A stretch of 64,000 nt of DNA from Nocardia carnea (GCF_029868325.1 NZ_JARWNW010000266.1:1-64000); one strand, 5' to 3'; counted from the first letter of the stretch, positions 18,226 to 29,801 are shown. Program-made: numbers and translations. Notes: generated by a model from the letters alone, not told the origin.

Positions 18226-18885
18226 ATGACCGCCAGACGCGGCCGCTACGGTGCGGGTGAAGGAACCCGGGTTCTCCTGATAGAAACAGCCGAGCGCCTG
18301 TTCGCGCACCGAGGGTACGACGGTGTCACCCTGGCCGATATCCGCCACGCCGCGGGGCAGCACAACGCCTCGGTGATCGGGTACTACTTCGGTTCCAAGC
18401 AGAACCTGCTGGACGCGATTTTCGCGCACCGGCTGCCCTCGATCAGTGCCGACCGGGAAGCGCTGGTCGCGAGTTCGCGGGCGGACGACGGCGCACCGGC
18501 AACCCGCGCGGCCTTGTGGATCATGGTGCAGCCGCTGGCGAATACCTTGCGCGACGGCAACAACTACGTCGGCCTGCTCGACCGGCTGATGGAAACCGAA
18601 ATCCTCGCGCGCACCTTCGGTTCCGTCGATCCGGAGATGACCGCGAGTGGGTTCGGGGTGAACCGCGCCCTGCACGCTGCACTCGAGGATGTGCCGGAAG
18701 AGCTGCGCCGGCAGCGGATCGGCATGGTGTACGAGAGCGTGCTGCACACCCTGGCCCGCTACAACCGCTCCAACACGGCGCCGGATCGAGGCGAGCTGTC
18801 GTCCCTCATCGATGCATGGGACGGTTTATTGCACGCACCGGCGTCGGATGAGACCCGATTGATCCGGGACGGTATCCGGACATAG
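18226..18885 (+). CDS. TetR-family regulator divergent from the dioxygenase-importer operon
   Basis: 219 aa. DNA-binding domain GTRVLLIETAERLFAHRGYDGVTLADIRHAAGQHNASVIGYYFGSKQNLLDAIF (about residues 13-64). The C-terminal half is a TetR_C domain with LLDRLMETEILARTF. It faces away from the TauD-type gene with about 240 bases between starts, so it is the likely regulator of the uptake operon. Ligand unknown. Confidence 0.85.
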   Translation: MTARRGRYGAGEGTRVLLIETAERLFAHRGYDGVTLADIRHAAGQHNASVIGYYFGSKQNLLDAIFAHRLPSISADREALVASSRADDGAPATRAALWIMVQPLANTLRDGNNYVGLLDRLMETEILARTFGSVDPEMTASGFGVNRALHAALEDVPEELRRQRIGMVYESVLHTLARYNRSNTAPDRGELSSLIDAWDGLLHAPASDETRLIRDGIRT

Positions 18886-19042
18886 CGCAGATCGCCTGGG
18901 CAACTCACCGGCGCCCCTGATATATCGGGAGGTCGACCCTGGGAAACGTCACAAGGGACACGCGAACCGCGGTGAAAGATCGAATGCGGCGATAGGATCC
19001 GGCAGTTATAGATCCAATTCGTTTGCCCGACAGGAGTTTCCG

Positions 19043-19945
19043 GTGCGTTACTTCCCTTTGCCCCGTTGGATACCGAGAGCCGCGAGTCGAACAGCCGCGA
19101 CCCTTCTATGCACTGTTTTCGCGCTGGCGACTCCGGGGACGGTCGCCGCTGCCGAACCCGTGCCGGGTGGGGAAGACACTGTCCCGGCGGCGTGCTCGAC
19201 GGCCCCCACCTCGGTGACCCGCGAGATCGCCGGACAGCCGTATCTGCTCCGTGTGCCGAGCGGTCTGACCGGCCCGGCGCCGCTACTGGTGGCGCTGCAC
19301 GGCGGCGGCAGCAATCCCGGTAAGCACGAGGTGGAATCCGGCTGGACGGCATTCGCCGAACAGCACAAGTTCATCGTCGCCTACCCGCGGGGCGGCAAGG
19401 ACGATATCAGCGATCCGCAACGGCCCGACGACCGTAGCTGGTACTACGAGAACGGCGACCGCCGCGATGTGGATTTTCTGCTGGGAGTCATCGCCGATAT
19501 CCAGTCGAACTGGTGCGTCGACATCAAGCGGGTCCATCTGGCGGGCCACTCCAACGGCGGCCAGATGACCTCCCGGATGGCGTGCGCGGCCTCGCCGCAG
19601 CTGGGCGCGGTGGCGATGTATGCGGGTGGCTCGCACGGCGGATGCGAAGACGGTGTCCCGGTGCGCAAACTGTCGTTCGGCTTCTTCACCGCCGATAACG
19701 ACTTCACCCAGCCGACGGTCTTCGCGGCGCACCTCCAGTGGCGCGGCACCATCGGCTGCAGCAACGATGCGGCGACCGAGACCGGCCCCGAGGTGGCCGA
19801 AGGATATCGGTACTCCTGCGAACAGGGCGCCAACGTTGTATGGCGCAAGTACAAGGCCGGCGGCCACGGATGGCCCGGCGGCAACCAGGGCGCCGACCTG
19901 CGCAACCGCATATGGCAGCTCTTCGGGAACCATCCACTGCCCTGA
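19043..19945 (+). CDS. Secreted PHB-depolymerase/LpqC-type esterase
   Basis: 300 aa. The N-terminus (TAATLLCTVFALATPGTVAAAE) is a Sec signal peptide with an AxA cleavage site near residue 36. The mature part has the oxyanion region LLVALHGGGSNPG, the nucleophile elbow GHSNGG, and a C-terminal HGWPGG that supplies the catalytic His. Related proteins (LpqC, feruloyl esterase/polyhydroxybutyrate depolymerase) hydrolyse extracellular esters. GTG at 19043 is set by CAGGAG 6 bases before. Substrate unknown; no operon partner. Confidence 0.85.
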   Translation: MRYFPLPRWIPRAASRTAATLLCTVFALATPGTVAAAEPVPGGEDTVPAACSTAPTSVTREIAGQPYLLRVPSGLTGPAPLLVALHGGGSNPGKHEVESGWTAFAEQHKFIVAYPRGGKDDISDPQRPDDRSWYYENGDRRDVDFLLGVIADIQSNWCVDIKRVHLAGHSNGGQMTSRMACAASPQLGAVAMYAGGSHGGCEDGVPVRKLSFGFFTADNDFTQPTVFAAHLQWRGTIGCSNDAATETGPEVAEGYRYSCEQGANVVWRKYKAGGHGWPGGNQGADLRNRIWQLFGNHPLP

Positions 19946-20015
19946 CATCGGGGCGCGATCCGGCCTCGGCACGGTATATTCGCCGGCGCCTGGCCTATCG
20001 AGGATCGGTGAGCAG

Positions 20016-20261
20016 ATGGACCCACGACGGATCGAACTCAACCGGCGGCACAGCCGGGAGATGGGGGAGCTGTACCGGCGATTCCTGGATATTCATCCGG
20101 AAGTCGAGTGTGACGATCTGCCCATGTCGGACGCGGAGGATGCGGCCTGGGGTGAGTTCAGCGCCGATGTGCTCGCCCGGCACCAGGCCGAGCGAGCAGC
20201 TCTGGCGGCGCAACTCGAAGCCGAGCAACAGCCACGCCGTACTGTTCCCCCGGCACGATAG
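20016..20261 (+). CDS. Small hypothetical protein, charged and helical
   Basis: 81 aa, not recognised. It is highly charged and probably all helical (REMGELYRRFLDIHPEVE, then ARHQAERAALAAQLEAEQQ), without signal peptide or membrane segment. GGTGAG lies just ahead of the ATG. Codon third positions are GC-rich as in neighbouring genes. It follows the esterase gene by 70 bases and converges on the polyol importer ATPase gene. No function can be proposed. Confidence 0.55.
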   Translation: MDPRRIELNRRHSREMGELYRRFLDIHPEVECDDLPMSDAEDAAWGEFSADVLARHQAERAALAAQLEAEQQPRRTVPPAR

Positions 20262-20293
20262 CGGCGTCGGAGGCGCTCGGGCCGGACTGTGCG

Positions 20294-21406
<1,113 letters not shown>

Positions 21407-21439
21407 AACGATTACTCCTGATTCTGCAAGGCGGGGAGG

Positions 21440-22312
21440 TTATTTGATCGCGCCGAACGACAGGCCGCGCACGAGTTTGTTCTGCGCGATCCACCCGGCC
21501 AATACCACGGGTAGTGCGGTGAGCACTGCCGCCGCCGAGAGCTGCGCCCAGTACAGGCCCTGACCGGTGATGAAACCGACCAGGAACACCGGGACGGTCT
21601 GCGCCTGAACGGCCGTCAGGTTCACCGCGAAGAAGAATTCGTTCCAGGAGAAGATGATGCAGATCAGCGCTGTCGCGGCGATCCCGGGGGACACCAGCGG
21701 CAGGATCACTTCCCGGACCGAGGTCCACAGGCCGGCGCCGTCCATACTCGCCGCTTCGAGTAGTTCGCCGGGAACCTCGAGGAAGAACGAGCGCATCATC
21801 CACACCGCGATCGGCAGATTCATGGCCGTGTAGAGGATGACCAGCGTCCAGATATTGTCGAGCATCCCGATATCGCCGACGATCACATACAGCGGAATGA
21901 TCGCCGCGACCACCGGCAGCATTTTGGTGCTGATGAAGAAGAACAGTGCGTCCCTGGTCTTACGTACCGGGCGCAGAGACAGGGCGAATGCGGCGGGGAT
22001 CCCGAGGAGCAAGACCAGAAGGGTCGAGATACCGGTCGCGAAAACGGAATTCAACAGGGTCGTGCCGATACCACTGTCCAGGACATCGCGGAACTGCTGC
22101 AGTGTCGGGGTGAAGAACAGTTTCGGCGGGTCGGTGTAGGCGTCGCCTTCCTCCTTGAAGGCGGTGAGCACCATCCACAGGACGGGAAAGAAGAAACCCA
22201 GCGCGATCACCCAGGCGAGAACCGCCCACACCGAGTCACGGGCGCGGCGCCGGGTGGGCCGCAGAGGTGTCGCCGCGGTGTCGTCGATATCTGCGGTAGC
22301 AGCGGTACTCAT
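21440..22312 (-). CDS. Polyol ABC transporter permease (SmoG/MalG-like)
   Basis: 290 aa with six predicted membrane helices and the EAA motif EAASMDGAGLWTSVREVILPLVSPG. The N-terminal 30 residues are hydrophilic and cytoplasmic. ATG at 22312 overlaps the stop of the partner permease (ATGA). Binds the ATPase through the EAA loop. Very similar in layout to the inner permease of sorbitol/mannitol importers. Confidence 0.9.
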   Translation of the reverse strand: MSTAATADIDDTAATPLRPTRRRARDSVWAVLAWVIALGFFFPVLWMVLTAFKEEGDAYTDPPKLFFTPTLQQFRDVLDSGIGTTLLNSVFATGISTLLVLLLGIPAAFALSLRPVRKTRDALFFFISTKMLPVVAAIIPLYVIVGDIGMLDNIWTLVILYTAMNLPIAVWMMRSFFLEVPGELLEAASMDGAGLWTSVREVILPLVSPGIAATALICIIFSWNEFFFAVNLTAVQAQTVPVFLVGFITGQGLYWAQLSAAAVLTALPVVLAGWIAQNKLVRGLSFGAIK

Positions 22313-23277
22313 CAGGCCGCCTCCTCGTTCCCGGTGAAACTCTTGAAGATCAGGCGCAACGCCAGGGTCGAGACGATGATCGTCGCGACTACGGTGACCA
22401 CGCCCATGGCAGCCGCCTGCCCGATATCGAATCCGAGGAACGCGCGCTGATAGATGTAGTAGGGCAGGTTGGCGCTGGCCACCCCCGGTCCACCGGAGGT
22501 CATCATGTACACGGCGTCGAAGGTGTTGACCAGGTAGATCGCGCCGAGGACGGCGCCCAGTTCGATGAAGCGGCGCAGATGCGGCAGGGTCAGCTCGCGG
22601 AAGATCGCGAACGCGCCGGCGCCGTCGACCCGGGCCGCCTCGACGATATCGCGGGGCATGGACTGCAGTCCGGCGAGGATGAGCAGCATCATGAACGGTG
22701 TCCACTGCCAGACCAGATTCGCCATCACCGCCGGGAGCGGGAATTTGCTGATCCAGTCGATTTCGCCGACGCCGAACGGCTGCAGCGCGAAGTTGACCAG
22801 GCCGAAGACGGGGTCGAGCATCGTCGTCTTCCAGATCAGGGCCGCGGCGACCGGGGTGACCAGGAACGGGGTGATCAGCAGTGTGCGCACGATTCCGCGG
22901 CCGAAGAATTTCCGGTCCAGCAGCAAGGCCAGCAGCAGTCCGAGGATCACCGAGATCACGACGGTACCGGCGATCATGAGCACGGTATTCATTGCGACGG
23001 TGCGGAATTGACTGTCGGAGAAGACGTCGATGTAATTGTTCAGGCCGTTGAACTGCTGCGATCCGGGGCGTACCAGGTTCCACGATTGGGTCGAATAGTA
23101 GACCGTCACCAGGAACGGGATCTGGGTGACGACGATCATGAAGATCAGTGCGGGCAGCAACGGACCGCGGCGCCGCCAGCCTTCCGCGCGGGAGACGGCG
23201 CGTCGCCGCGACGGCGGTATCGCTTTGTCGGGCCCGGGGTCGGCCGGGGGAGCTTCTGCTGTGGTGGTGCTCGACAT
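22312..23277 (-). CDS. Polyol ABC transporter permease (SmoF/MalF-like)
   Basis: 321 aa. Starts with a cytoplasmic tail rich in Pro and Arg, then six membrane helices. EAA loop EAARVDGAGAFAIFRELTLPHLRR. Conserved MalF-like YSTQSWNLVRPG after helix 1. It forms the heterodimeric pore with the next permease. It directly follows the binding-protein gene with a 2-base gap. Confidence 0.9.
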   Translation of the reverse strand: MSSTTTAEAPPADPGPDKAIPPSRRRAVSRAEGWRRRGPLLPALIFMIVVTQIPFLVTVYYSTQSWNLVRPGSQQFNGLNNYIDVFSDSQFRTVAMNTVLMIAGTVVISVILGLLLALLLDRKFFGRGIVRTLLITPFLVTPVAAALIWKTTMLDPVFGLVNFALQPFGVGEIDWISKFPLPAVMANLVWQWTPFMMLLILAGLQSMPRDIVEAARVDGAGAFAIFRELTLPHLRRFIELGAVLGAIYLVNTFDAVYMMTSGGPGVASANLPYYIYQRAFLGFDIGQAAAMGVVTVVATIIVSTLALRLIFKSFTGNEEAA

Positions 23278-23279
23278 GG

Positions 23280-24632
23280 CTACTGCGCCTCCCGGTAGGT
23301 CTCGCCGACGACCTCGGCATACTGCTGCGCCTGTTCGAGCGCTTCACGGACGCTGATCCGGCCGGCGATCGCGGCGCTGATCTGCTGACTGACCCGGGTA
23401 CCGAGATCCTGGAATTCTGGAATCGTCAGGAACTGCACGCCCGTGTAGGGGACTGGTTGAACCGTCGGGTTCTCGGGATCGGCCTTCTCCATCGCCGCCA
23501 GGGTGGGTGGGCCGTAGGCGGCGGCCGCCTGTTCGTACTCCGGGATCGCATAGGTGGACAACCGGCTACCCGGCGGCACCCGCTCCCAGCCGAGTTCGTT
23601 GCCGACCATCTCGAGATAGTCCTTATCGGTCATCCAGGACACGAACTTCCAGGCCGCGTCGGGTTTGTCGCTGGTGGTCGGAATACCCAGCGACCACGAA
23701 TACAGCCAGCCGGTATCGGATTTCACCGCGGCGGGAGCCGGGGCGTAGCCGATCTTGCCGACGACCCGGCTCGCCGCGGGATCCTCGAGGACCGATACCG
23801 CGGCGGTCGAGTCGTACCACATGGCCGTGCGGCCCTGGGCGAGCTGTGTGGCGCATTCGCTGAAACCGCTCGTCGCGGCGCCGGATTGCCCGTGGGTGCG
23901 GACCAGATCGACGTAGAACTGCACCGCCCGCACGGTCTCGGGGCTGGTGAGCTGCGCGTTCCAGTTCTCGTCGTACCAGCGTCCGCCGAAGGCGTTGATC
24001 ACCGTGTTGAGCGGGGCGAGCATTTCGCCCCAGCCGGGTTTACCGCGCAGGCAGATTCCGGAGGTCTCACCGGGTGCGTCGAGGGCGGCGGCGTATCCGG
24101 CCACCTGTTCCCAGGTGGGTTCGGCCGGCATATCGAGGCCGGCCTGTTCGAACAGGTCCTTGCGGTACATGAGGAACGAGGACTCGCCGTAGAACGGGAC
24201 CGAGTACATACTGCCCTCGTAGGACAGCGATTCGCGCAGTGAGGGGATGAAATCTTCCTCGTCGTAGCCGGGTGTTCGGTCGGCGTATTCGGAAAGGTTG
24301 GTCAACCAGCCGTTTTCCGCCCACTGCGGGGTTTCGTAATTGCTGATCATCACCACATCGAATTCACCGCCGCCGGTGGCGACCGATGCGGTGATCTTCG
24401 CTCGGGCCTCGTTCTCCGAGAGCGAGACGAATTTCAGTTCGATACCGGGATTCTCGCGTTCGAACCGGTCGGACAGGGCGATGGCGTCCTGCATCTGTGA
24501 GTTCGAGATGATCGCGATGGTCACCGCATCGGCGCCGCCGCCGACGAACGAGCCGGCGCCCGCGCAACCGGACAAGGTCAGCGTCATCGTTGCCGCGATC
24601 GCGGCGGCCAGATATTTCGAACGAATCCTCAT
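23280..24632 (-). CDS. Polyol/sugar ABC transporter substrate-binding lipoprotein
   Basis: 450 aa, family 1 solute-binding protein. Lipoprotein signal with LTLSG-C23. The body has FERENPGIELKFVSLSENEARAKI, VVMISNYETPQWAENGWL and DAAWKFVSWMTDKDY, like SmoE/MtlE polyol binders. ATG 24632 is set by AAGGAGG 10 bases before; the reading frame is open upstream but only as a shadow of the regulator gene. First structural gene after sorC-like. Confidence 0.88.
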   Translation of the reverse strand: MRIRSKYLAAAIAATMTLTLSGCAGAGSFVGGGADAVTIAIISNSQMQDAIALSDRFERENPGIELKFVSLSENEARAKITASVATGGGEFDVVMISNYETPQWAENGWLTNLSEYADRTPGYDEEDFIPSLRESLSYEGSMYSVPFYGESSFLMYRKDLFEQAGLDMPAEPTWEQVAGYAAALDAPGETSGICLRGKPGWGEMLAPLNTVINAFGGRWYDENWNAQLTSPETVRAVQFYVDLVRTHGQSGAATSGFSECATQLAQGRTAMWYDSTAAVSVLEDPAASRVVGKIGYAPAPAAVKSDTGWLYSWSLGIPTTSDKPDAAWKFVSWMTDKDYLEMVGNELGWERVPPGSRLSTYAIPEYEQAAAAYGPPTLAAMEKADPENPTVQPVPYTGVQFLTIPEFQDLGTRVSQQISAAIAGRISVREALEQAQQYAEVVGETYREAQ

Positions 24633-25621
24633 CGGGGCGCTGCCTCCTTGTGTTCTACCAGCCACCGCGCGGTGTCGATATCGGTGACCACGATGTCGGC
24701 CAGCCCTGCGTTGAGTGCGCCGAGAATCGCCTCGTGTTTGGCTGCACCGCCGGATACCAGCACGGCGGCCGGGCAGGCGCGTACCGCGTCGAGCGGGACC
24801 GATACCGTGCGGGCGGTGAGCGAACTGTCGATATCGGCGCCCTCGCGGGTGTAGAACCGCCCGCCCATCTCGCCGACGGCACCCAGCCTGCGCAGTTCGT
24901 CCAGTAGCGCGGTATCGAGGTAGCTGCCCTCGAACAGGGTCGTCGCGGTGGAGACCGGTCCGATTCCGAAGATCATCACATCGGCGTTGCGGCCGACCTC
25001 GAGCGCGCGGCTCATCAGCGAATCGTTGTGCAGCGCGGTGACCGTCGCCGCGTCGGCGTACAGCGGCGCGTGCAGCCGGACCGGGTCGGCCTGCAACAGC
25101 TGCGCGCAGGTGCCGAGGGTGAAATCGACACCGGTCTGATAGTTCGTGGTGGTCATCGACCCGTCCAGTTGGACGACAGTCGCGCAGCGCGCCGATCGTG
25201 GTTTGAGCGCCTGCGCCACGGCGACGGTTTCCGGACCCCAGGTGAAGCCGAGGGTGTCTCGTTCGCGCAGCCGCCGCGTGAGCACGCTCACCGCGGCCCG
25301 GCCCAGCGCGTAGTACCCGGCCGGGGATCCGTCGGGTACGGCATTGGTGACGACGGCTTCGGTGAGACCGAAGATCTGCTCGAGCTCGCGTTCGAGTTCG
25401 GTGTGCACGGTCGCGCTCAGCTCGTCCGGGACGCTGATCTCGATACGGATCAGTCCCTGCGCGCGAGCCCGGGCGATGAGCCGGCCCGCCGTGGGCCGCG
25501 ATACTCCGAGTTTCGCGGCGATCTCGGCTTGGGTGGCGCCCTCCAGGTGGTAGAGCGTTGCCGCGCGCAGTGCCAGCCGGACATCTTCGGATGCGAGCGG
25601 ACGGGGCGGCTCGGTGGTCAC
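24629..25621 (-). CDS. SorC/DeoR-type regulator of the polyol operon
   Basis: 330 aa. N-terminal HTH LEGATQAEIAAKLGVSRPTAGRLIARA, then a SorC sugar-binding domain (LGFTWGPETVAVAQAL; GGRFYTREG; LVSGGAAKHEAILGALNAGLADIVVTD). GTG at 25621 is preceded by GAGGAG at 5 bases; a further in-frame extension upstream lacks one. Stop and the next ATG overlap (ATGA), so it is co-transcribed with the importer. SorC regulators respond to phosphorylated sugars or polyol-derived intermediates and often activate or repress divergent catabolic genes. Confidence 0.88.
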   Translation of the reverse strand: MTTEPPRPLASEDVRLALRAATLYHLEGATQAEIAAKLGVSRPTAGRLIARARAQGLIRIEISVPDELSATVHTELERELEQIFGLTEAVVTNAVPDGSPAGYYALGRAAVSVLTRRLRERDTLGFTWGPETVAVAQALKPRSARCATVVQLDGSMTTTNYQTGVDFTLGTCAQLLQADPVRLHAPLYADAATVTALHNDSLMSRALEVGRNADVMIFGIGPVSTATTLFEGSYLDTALLDELRRLGAVGEMGGRFYTREGADIDSSLTARTVSVPLDAVRACPAAVLVSGGAAKHEAILGALNAGLADIVVTDIDTARWLVEHKEAAPR

Positions 25622-25769
25622 GGGCACTCCTCGGTGAGCGGGCCGGTCGGCGGCCGGATCGGGGAACGGACCCGGCTCGCGGCGGCATCCCGGCGGTGCC
25701 GCGATGAGCCGAACATCCGTGAGCAGATGATCAGACCATGAACGGGTGCTCACACAAGGTAGCATTCCG

Positions 25770-25786
25770 GTTGTGACGTACACAAC
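25770..25786. promoter_or_regulatory. Inverted repeat in the sorC/dehydrogenase divergent region
   Basis: GTTGTG-ACGTA-CACAAC, a perfect 6-bp-arm repeat 56 bases ahead of the dehydrogenase start. It is the only strong symmetry in the 220-base divergent region and is the best candidate for the SorC-family operator. A lone half-site-like CACACAA lies about 15 bases upstream of it. Confidence 0.65.
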
Positions 25787-25841
25787 AGAAATCCGCCGGA
25801 GGGCTTGACGAGTGGGTGCCGAAAGCTCGGGAAGGAATGCG

Positions 25842-27347
25842 ATGCAAGGACAATCGGTGCTTTCCGGACCGGTGCGGTTGTGCGCCGCGGCGATCGAGCA
25901 ACTCGCCGGGGTCGTCTCCGTACCGTCCTACGACCGATCCGGTATCGAAACCGGCATCGTGCATTTCGGTGTCGGCGGGTTCCACCGGGCCCATCAGGCG
26001 ATGTATCTGGATCGGCTGCTGGAACTGGGCGAGGCTCGCGACTGGGGGATATGCGGGGTCGGGGTACTTCCGTCCGATCGGCGTATGCGCGATGTCATGC
26101 GCGATCAGGACTGCTTGTACACGCTGTCGGCCACCCATCCCGACGGCACCTGGGAGACCCGGGTCGTCGGTTCGATCGTGGAATATTTGTACGCGCCCGA
26201 TGATCCGGAGGCCGTCCTGGCGAAACTGGCCGACGAACGCACCCGCATCGTTTCGCTGACGATCACCGAGGGCGGCTACAACTTCGCGGCGGCGACCGGT
26301 GAATTCGATGCGCACAACCCGGCCATCGTCGCCGACCTCGCACCCGGGGCCGTCCCCGCCACCACCTTCGGGATCGTCGTCGAAGCGCTGGCCCGGCGCC
26401 GGGCGCGCGGACTGGCGCCGTTCACGATCATGTCCTGCGACAATATCGAAGGCAACGGGCAGATCGCCCGTACCGTTTTCACCGCGTTCGCCCGGCTGCG
26501 CGATCCGGGTCTGGCGGAATGGATCGAGCGGACCGGCGCGTTTCCCGATTCGATGGTCGACCGGATCACCCCGGCCTCGACCGCCGGGACAGCCGCCGAA
26601 GTAGCGCGGCGCTACGGGATCGACGATGGCTGGCCGGTGGTGACCGAGCCGTTCACCCAGTGGGTGCTGGCGGATGAATTCACCCTCGGCAGGCCCGCCT
26701 ACGAGAAGGTGGGAGTCCAAACCGTTGCCGATGTCGCGCCCTACGAGCTGATGAAACTCCGCCTGCTGAACGCGAGCCATCAGGCGCTGGGCTATCTCGG
26801 CTACCTCAGCGGATACCGGCTGGTCCACGAAGCTGCGCAGGATCCGGTGTTCGAGCGATTCCTGTTGCGGTACATGGATACCGAGGCGACGCCTACCCTG
26901 CGTCCGGTGCCCGGCGTCGACCTGGACGTGTACAAGCGCACCCTGATCGAACGATTCGCCAACCCCGCCATCGGCGATACCATCGCCCGCTTGTGCGCCG
27001 AATCGTCGGACCGGATCCCCAAATGGTTGCTACCGGTGGTGCGCAGCCGATTACGCGACGGTGGGGATATCACCTGCGCGGCGGCGGTGGTCGCCGGCTG
27101 GGCGCGGTATGCCGAGGGCGTGGACGAGCAGGGTGAACCGATCGAAATCGTCGATCCACTGCGGGAGCGTCTCGGTGCGCTGGCCCGGAGGCAACGCGCG
27201 CAACCCACGGCCTTCCTCACCGAACGCGGCGTATTCGGTGGCCTCGTCGACGAGCCGGCCTTCGTCGCGCCCTACCTGGCCGCATTGCGGTCGCTGCACG
27301 AGAACGGCGCGCATGCGACGGTCGCGGCCTCAGCCGAGCAGTGGTGA
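25842..27347 (+). CDS. Long-chain polyol dehydrogenase (mannitol 2-/arabinitol 4-dehydrogenase family)
   Basis: 501 aa, zinc-independent polyol-specific long-chain dehydrogenase. N-terminal nucleotide-binding region [16 protein letters not shown]; catalytic motif K305-x4-N310-x2-H313 in [10 protein letters not shown]. It oxidises a polyol to a ketose with NAD. Mannitol to fructose and D-arabinitol to D-xylulose are the known activities; the xylulokinase gene next door favours the second (inference). ATG 25842 follows GGAAGGAA. Divergent from the SorC-importer operon. Its last 18 bases overlap the end of the kinase gene on the other strand. Confidence 0.9.
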   Translation: MQGQSVLSGPVRLCAAAIEQLAGVVSVPSYDRSGIETGIVHFGVGGFHRAHQAMYLDRLLELGEARDWGICGVGVLPSDRRMRDVMRDQDCLYTLSATHPDGTWETRVVGSIVEYLYAPDDPEAVLAKLADERTRIVSLTITEGGYNFAAATGEFDAHNPAIVADLAPGAVPATTFGIVVEALARRRARGLAPFTIMSCDNIEGNGQIARTVFTAFARLRDPGLAEWIERTGAFPDSMVDRITPASTAGTAAEVARRYGIDDGWPVVTEPFTQWVLADEFTLGRPAYEKVGVQTVADVAPYELMKLRLLNASHQALGYLGYLSGYRLVHEAAQDPVFERFLLRYMDTEATPTLRPVPGVDLDVYKRTLIERFANPAIGDTIARLCAESSDRIPKWLLPVVRSRLRDGGDITCAAAVVAGWARYAEGVDEQGEPIEIVDPLRERLGALARRQRAQPTAFLTERGVFGGLVDEPAFVAPYLAALRSLHENGAHATVAASAEQW

Positions 27348-28742
27348 ACCGTCGGTGAGATCGCGGACGGCCTCGTACCGTTCCCGGATACGCGGAGCCG
27401 GTTCCGCCTCGTGAACCGTGACGGCCGGGCGGGGCCACGGTGGCGGGGTGGCCGCGCCCGAAAGTGCCCAGGCGGCTTGGCGCGCCGCGCCGTCGGCGAC
27501 ATATTCGCCGGGTTCGGGTACCGCGACCGGCATCCCGAAGATCGCCGGGGCGAGTTCGCGGACGGCCCGCGAACGCGCACCACCGCCGACGAGCAGTACC
27601 CGGTCTGTACGTACACCCTGCGCGCGAAGCCGATCGAGACCGTCGGCGAGCCCGCACAGCAGCCCTTCGAACGCGGCCCGGGCGAAATGTCCCGGTGTCG
27701 CGTTGGTCAGGCGTAGTCCGTGCACTGCGCCGGTGGCAGCGGGCCGATCGGGTGTGCGCTCGCCACTGAGGTACGGGACGAGAACCAGACCGTCACTCGT
27801 ACTGTTCAGCGCCAGCTCGGCGAGGCGCTCGTGATCGACGCCGAGCAGCCCGGCCACCGCATCCAGCACCGGAGCGCCGTTGAGGGTGCACAACAGCGGA
27901 AGTTGCCTGCCGGTGGCGTCGGCGAACGCGGCCACAGCGCCCGAAGCGTCGCCGACGACGGTCGAGCTGACCGCCGAGACGACCCCAGACGTTCCGAGCG
28001 ACACGATCACCTCGCCCTCGCGAGCGTCCAGGGCGAGAGCGGCGGCCGCATTGTCGCCGGTTCCGGGACCCAGCGCCGCGCCGGACGCGATTCGCGCTGC
28101 GGCGCCCGCGATCTCGTTCGGGGCGGCGACCCGGGGCAGCACCGGCCGCCGGGTGCCGAAGGCGAGTTCGAGCAGATCGGGCCGGTATCGGTCCGTGGCC
28201 GTCGCGTAGTAGCCGGTACCGCTCGCGTCACCGCGGTCGGTGACGATCGACTCGATACCTCCGGCGCCGGCCAGCTGCCAGCTCAGCCAATCGTGTGGCA
28301 GGCAGACGCCGGCTGTCCGATCGGCCGCCGCGGGCTCGGTATCGGCGAACCAGCGCAATTTCGCGACCGTGATGGCCGCGAGCGGTACGACACCGACCTC
28401 CTGGGCCCACGCGCCGGCGCCACCCAGTTCCGCGACGAGTTGTTGCGCCGCCCCCGCCGACCGGGTGTCGTTCCACAGCAGGGCGGGCCGGACACAGCTG
28501 CCGTCCTCGGCAAGGGGCACCATGCCGTGCTGCTGGGCAGCGACCGACAGAGCGTCGATATCGTCGAGTCCACCGGCCGCGGCCGCCGCCCGCTCGAAGG
28601 CGGACCACCAATGCGCCGGGTCGATTTCGGTGCCTGCGGGATGGGCCGCGCGACCCTGCCGCAGCAACGCACCGGTCTCGGCATCGCGAACAACGATCTT
28701 GCACGACTGCGTGGACGAATCGACACCGGCAACGAGTGGCAT
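27330..28742 (-). CDS. xylB: Xylulokinase (FGGY family)
   Basis: 470 aa. FGGY kinase: N-terminal phosphate loop [15 protein letters not shown], catalytic/sugar region [25 protein letters not shown] region [12 protein letters not shown] and [15 protein letters not shown]. It phosphorylates D-xylulose for the pentose phosphate pathway. The MPLVAGVD start is fixed by homology; there is no clear SD, but TACGCT lies 7 bases ahead of the ATG, so the mRNA could be leaderless. Convergent with the polyol dehydrogenase, 3' ends overlapping by 18 bases. Confidence 0.88.
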   Translation of the reverse strand: MPLVAGVDSSTQSCKIVVRDAETGALLRQGRAAHPAGTEIDPAHWWSAFERAAAAAGGLDDIDALSVAAQQHGMVPLAEDGSCVRPALLWNDTRSAGAAQQLVAELGGAGAWAQEVGVVPLAAITVAKLRWFADTEPAAADRTAGVCLPHDWLSWQLAGAGGIESIVTDRGDASGTGYYATATDRYRPDLLELAFGTRRPVLPRVAAPNEIAGAAARIASGAALGPGTGDNAAAALALDAREGEVIVSLGTSGVVSAVSSTVVGDASGAVAAFADATGRQLPLLCTLNGAPVLDAVAGLLGVDHERLAELALNSTSDGLVLVPYLSGERTPDRPAATGAVHGLRLTNATPGHFARAAFEGLLCGLADGLDRLRAQGVRTDRVLLVGGGARSRAVRELAPAIFGMPVAVPEPGEYVADGAARQAAWALSGAATPPPWPRPAVTVHEAEPAPRIRERYEAVRDLTDGSPLLG

Positions 28743-28934
28743 GGGGTCAAGCGTAGGGGCCGCCGCGATCGCGGGTCGTCCATCTTCGCGCGGCTGGTAT
28801 CCGGCGGAGTCCGCCGCCGGAACGGGATGCTGCGCCCGGGTCACCGGCCCTGAACACAGTGTGGGAAGTTTCCGGCGACCTCGGCAAAACCGTCCATGCC
28901 GGAGGGTGTGCAGGTTCACACTGGGAGCGTGGAC

Positions 28935-29189
28935 ATGGACGACCTGGGACTGTTCGCGGGCACCGATGGGGTGGTCGGCGAACAGTTGTCACTGGAACGT
29001 CGCGCGGCAGGTCTCACCTGCCTGGAGCTCGACAATGCCGCGTTCCTGCTGCCGGGGACGACCATGCATGCCGAACGGGGTGGAAAGCTGTCGCGCAGGT
29101 CGCTGGAGGCGATCGCCCTGGTACTCGGGTTCGACCCCGGGGAGTTCTCGCAGGCATGTGCGCGGGAGGTTCGTCGCCGGTCGAGTTGA
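28935..29189 (+). CDS. Small HTH-like DNA-binding protein
   Basis: 84 aa. The pattern [17 protein letters not shown]...[21 protein letters not shown] resembles an XRE/Cro five-helix fold, with the end of the recognition unit followed by the usual helix-5 ([12 protein letters not shown]). GGGAG is 7 bases before the ATG. Standing alone, divergent from xylB and convergent with a TetR gene 28 bases on. Role unknown; a transcriptional regulator or antitoxin-like protein without a visible toxin. Confidence 0.6.
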   Translation: MDDLGLFAGTDGVVGEQLSLERRAAGLTCLELDNAAFLLPGTTMHAERGGKLSRRSLEAIALVLGFDPGEFSQACAREVRRRSS

Positions 29190-29217
29190 GTGCCGGGCGG
29201 GGTTTCCGGCGCCGGGC

Positions 29218-29781
29218 TCAGGGGCGCGGGCTCAATCCTGTGATGGCGAGGCGGAACAAGTGGTGTGCGCGGCCGGTGGGGTCGGGGAGGGATTCGGTGG
29301 CCAGGGTGATGCCGATGATGAGTGTGATCACATCGGTGATGGTGGCGTCCGCGATCACCGCCCCGTCGCGGACCGCGCGCCGGAGGAGTGGGTCGCCGGC
29401 CTCGTGAATCGTTGCCGCGCAGGAGTTCTCCTGTAGCGAATCGGGTTCGAGGTCGTAGGACAGCGCGGCCGCCAGGCCCCGGGCCTCGACGCAGTAGGTC
29501 ACGACATCGCCCAGCCAGTCCAGGAGCGCCGCCCGGCTGTCGGCGGCGCCGGTCAGCTCCTCGGCACGCGCACGCAGGACCTCGACCCGTTCGTGGGAGA
29601 CCGCTTCCAGTAGGGCGCGACGGGTGGGGAAGTGGCGGCGCACCGTGGCCGAGCCGACCCCGGCGGTGCGGGCGATCTGCTCCAGTGAGGCCGCGGATCC
29701 GTGGGCGGCGACCTCCGCCTCGGCGACAGCGAGGATGCGCGCGTAGTTGCGCCGGGCGTCGGCGCGCTGCTGATCCGGCAT
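29218..29781 (-). CDS. TetR-family repressor of the NmrA-like gene
   Basis: 187 aa. HTH region RRNYARILAVAEAEVAAHG...ATVRRHFPTRRALLEAV. The C-terminal domain resembles those of TetR proteins that control NAD(P)H-binding NmrA-like genes. It is divergent from that gene across about 105 bases containing a large inverted repeat, so autoregulation plus repression of the neighbour is likely. Confidence 0.85.
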   Translation of the reverse strand: MPDQQRADARRNYARILAVAEAEVAAHGSAASLEQIARTAGVGSATVRRHFPTRRALLEAVSHERVEVLRARAEELTGAADSRAALLDWLGDVVTYCVEARGLAAALSYDLEPDSLQENSCAATIHEAGDPLLRRAVRDGAVIADATITDVITLIIGITLATESLPDPTGRAHHLFRLAITGLSPRP

Positions 29782-29801
29782 CGCTTTTCCTCTCGGGATT
29801 G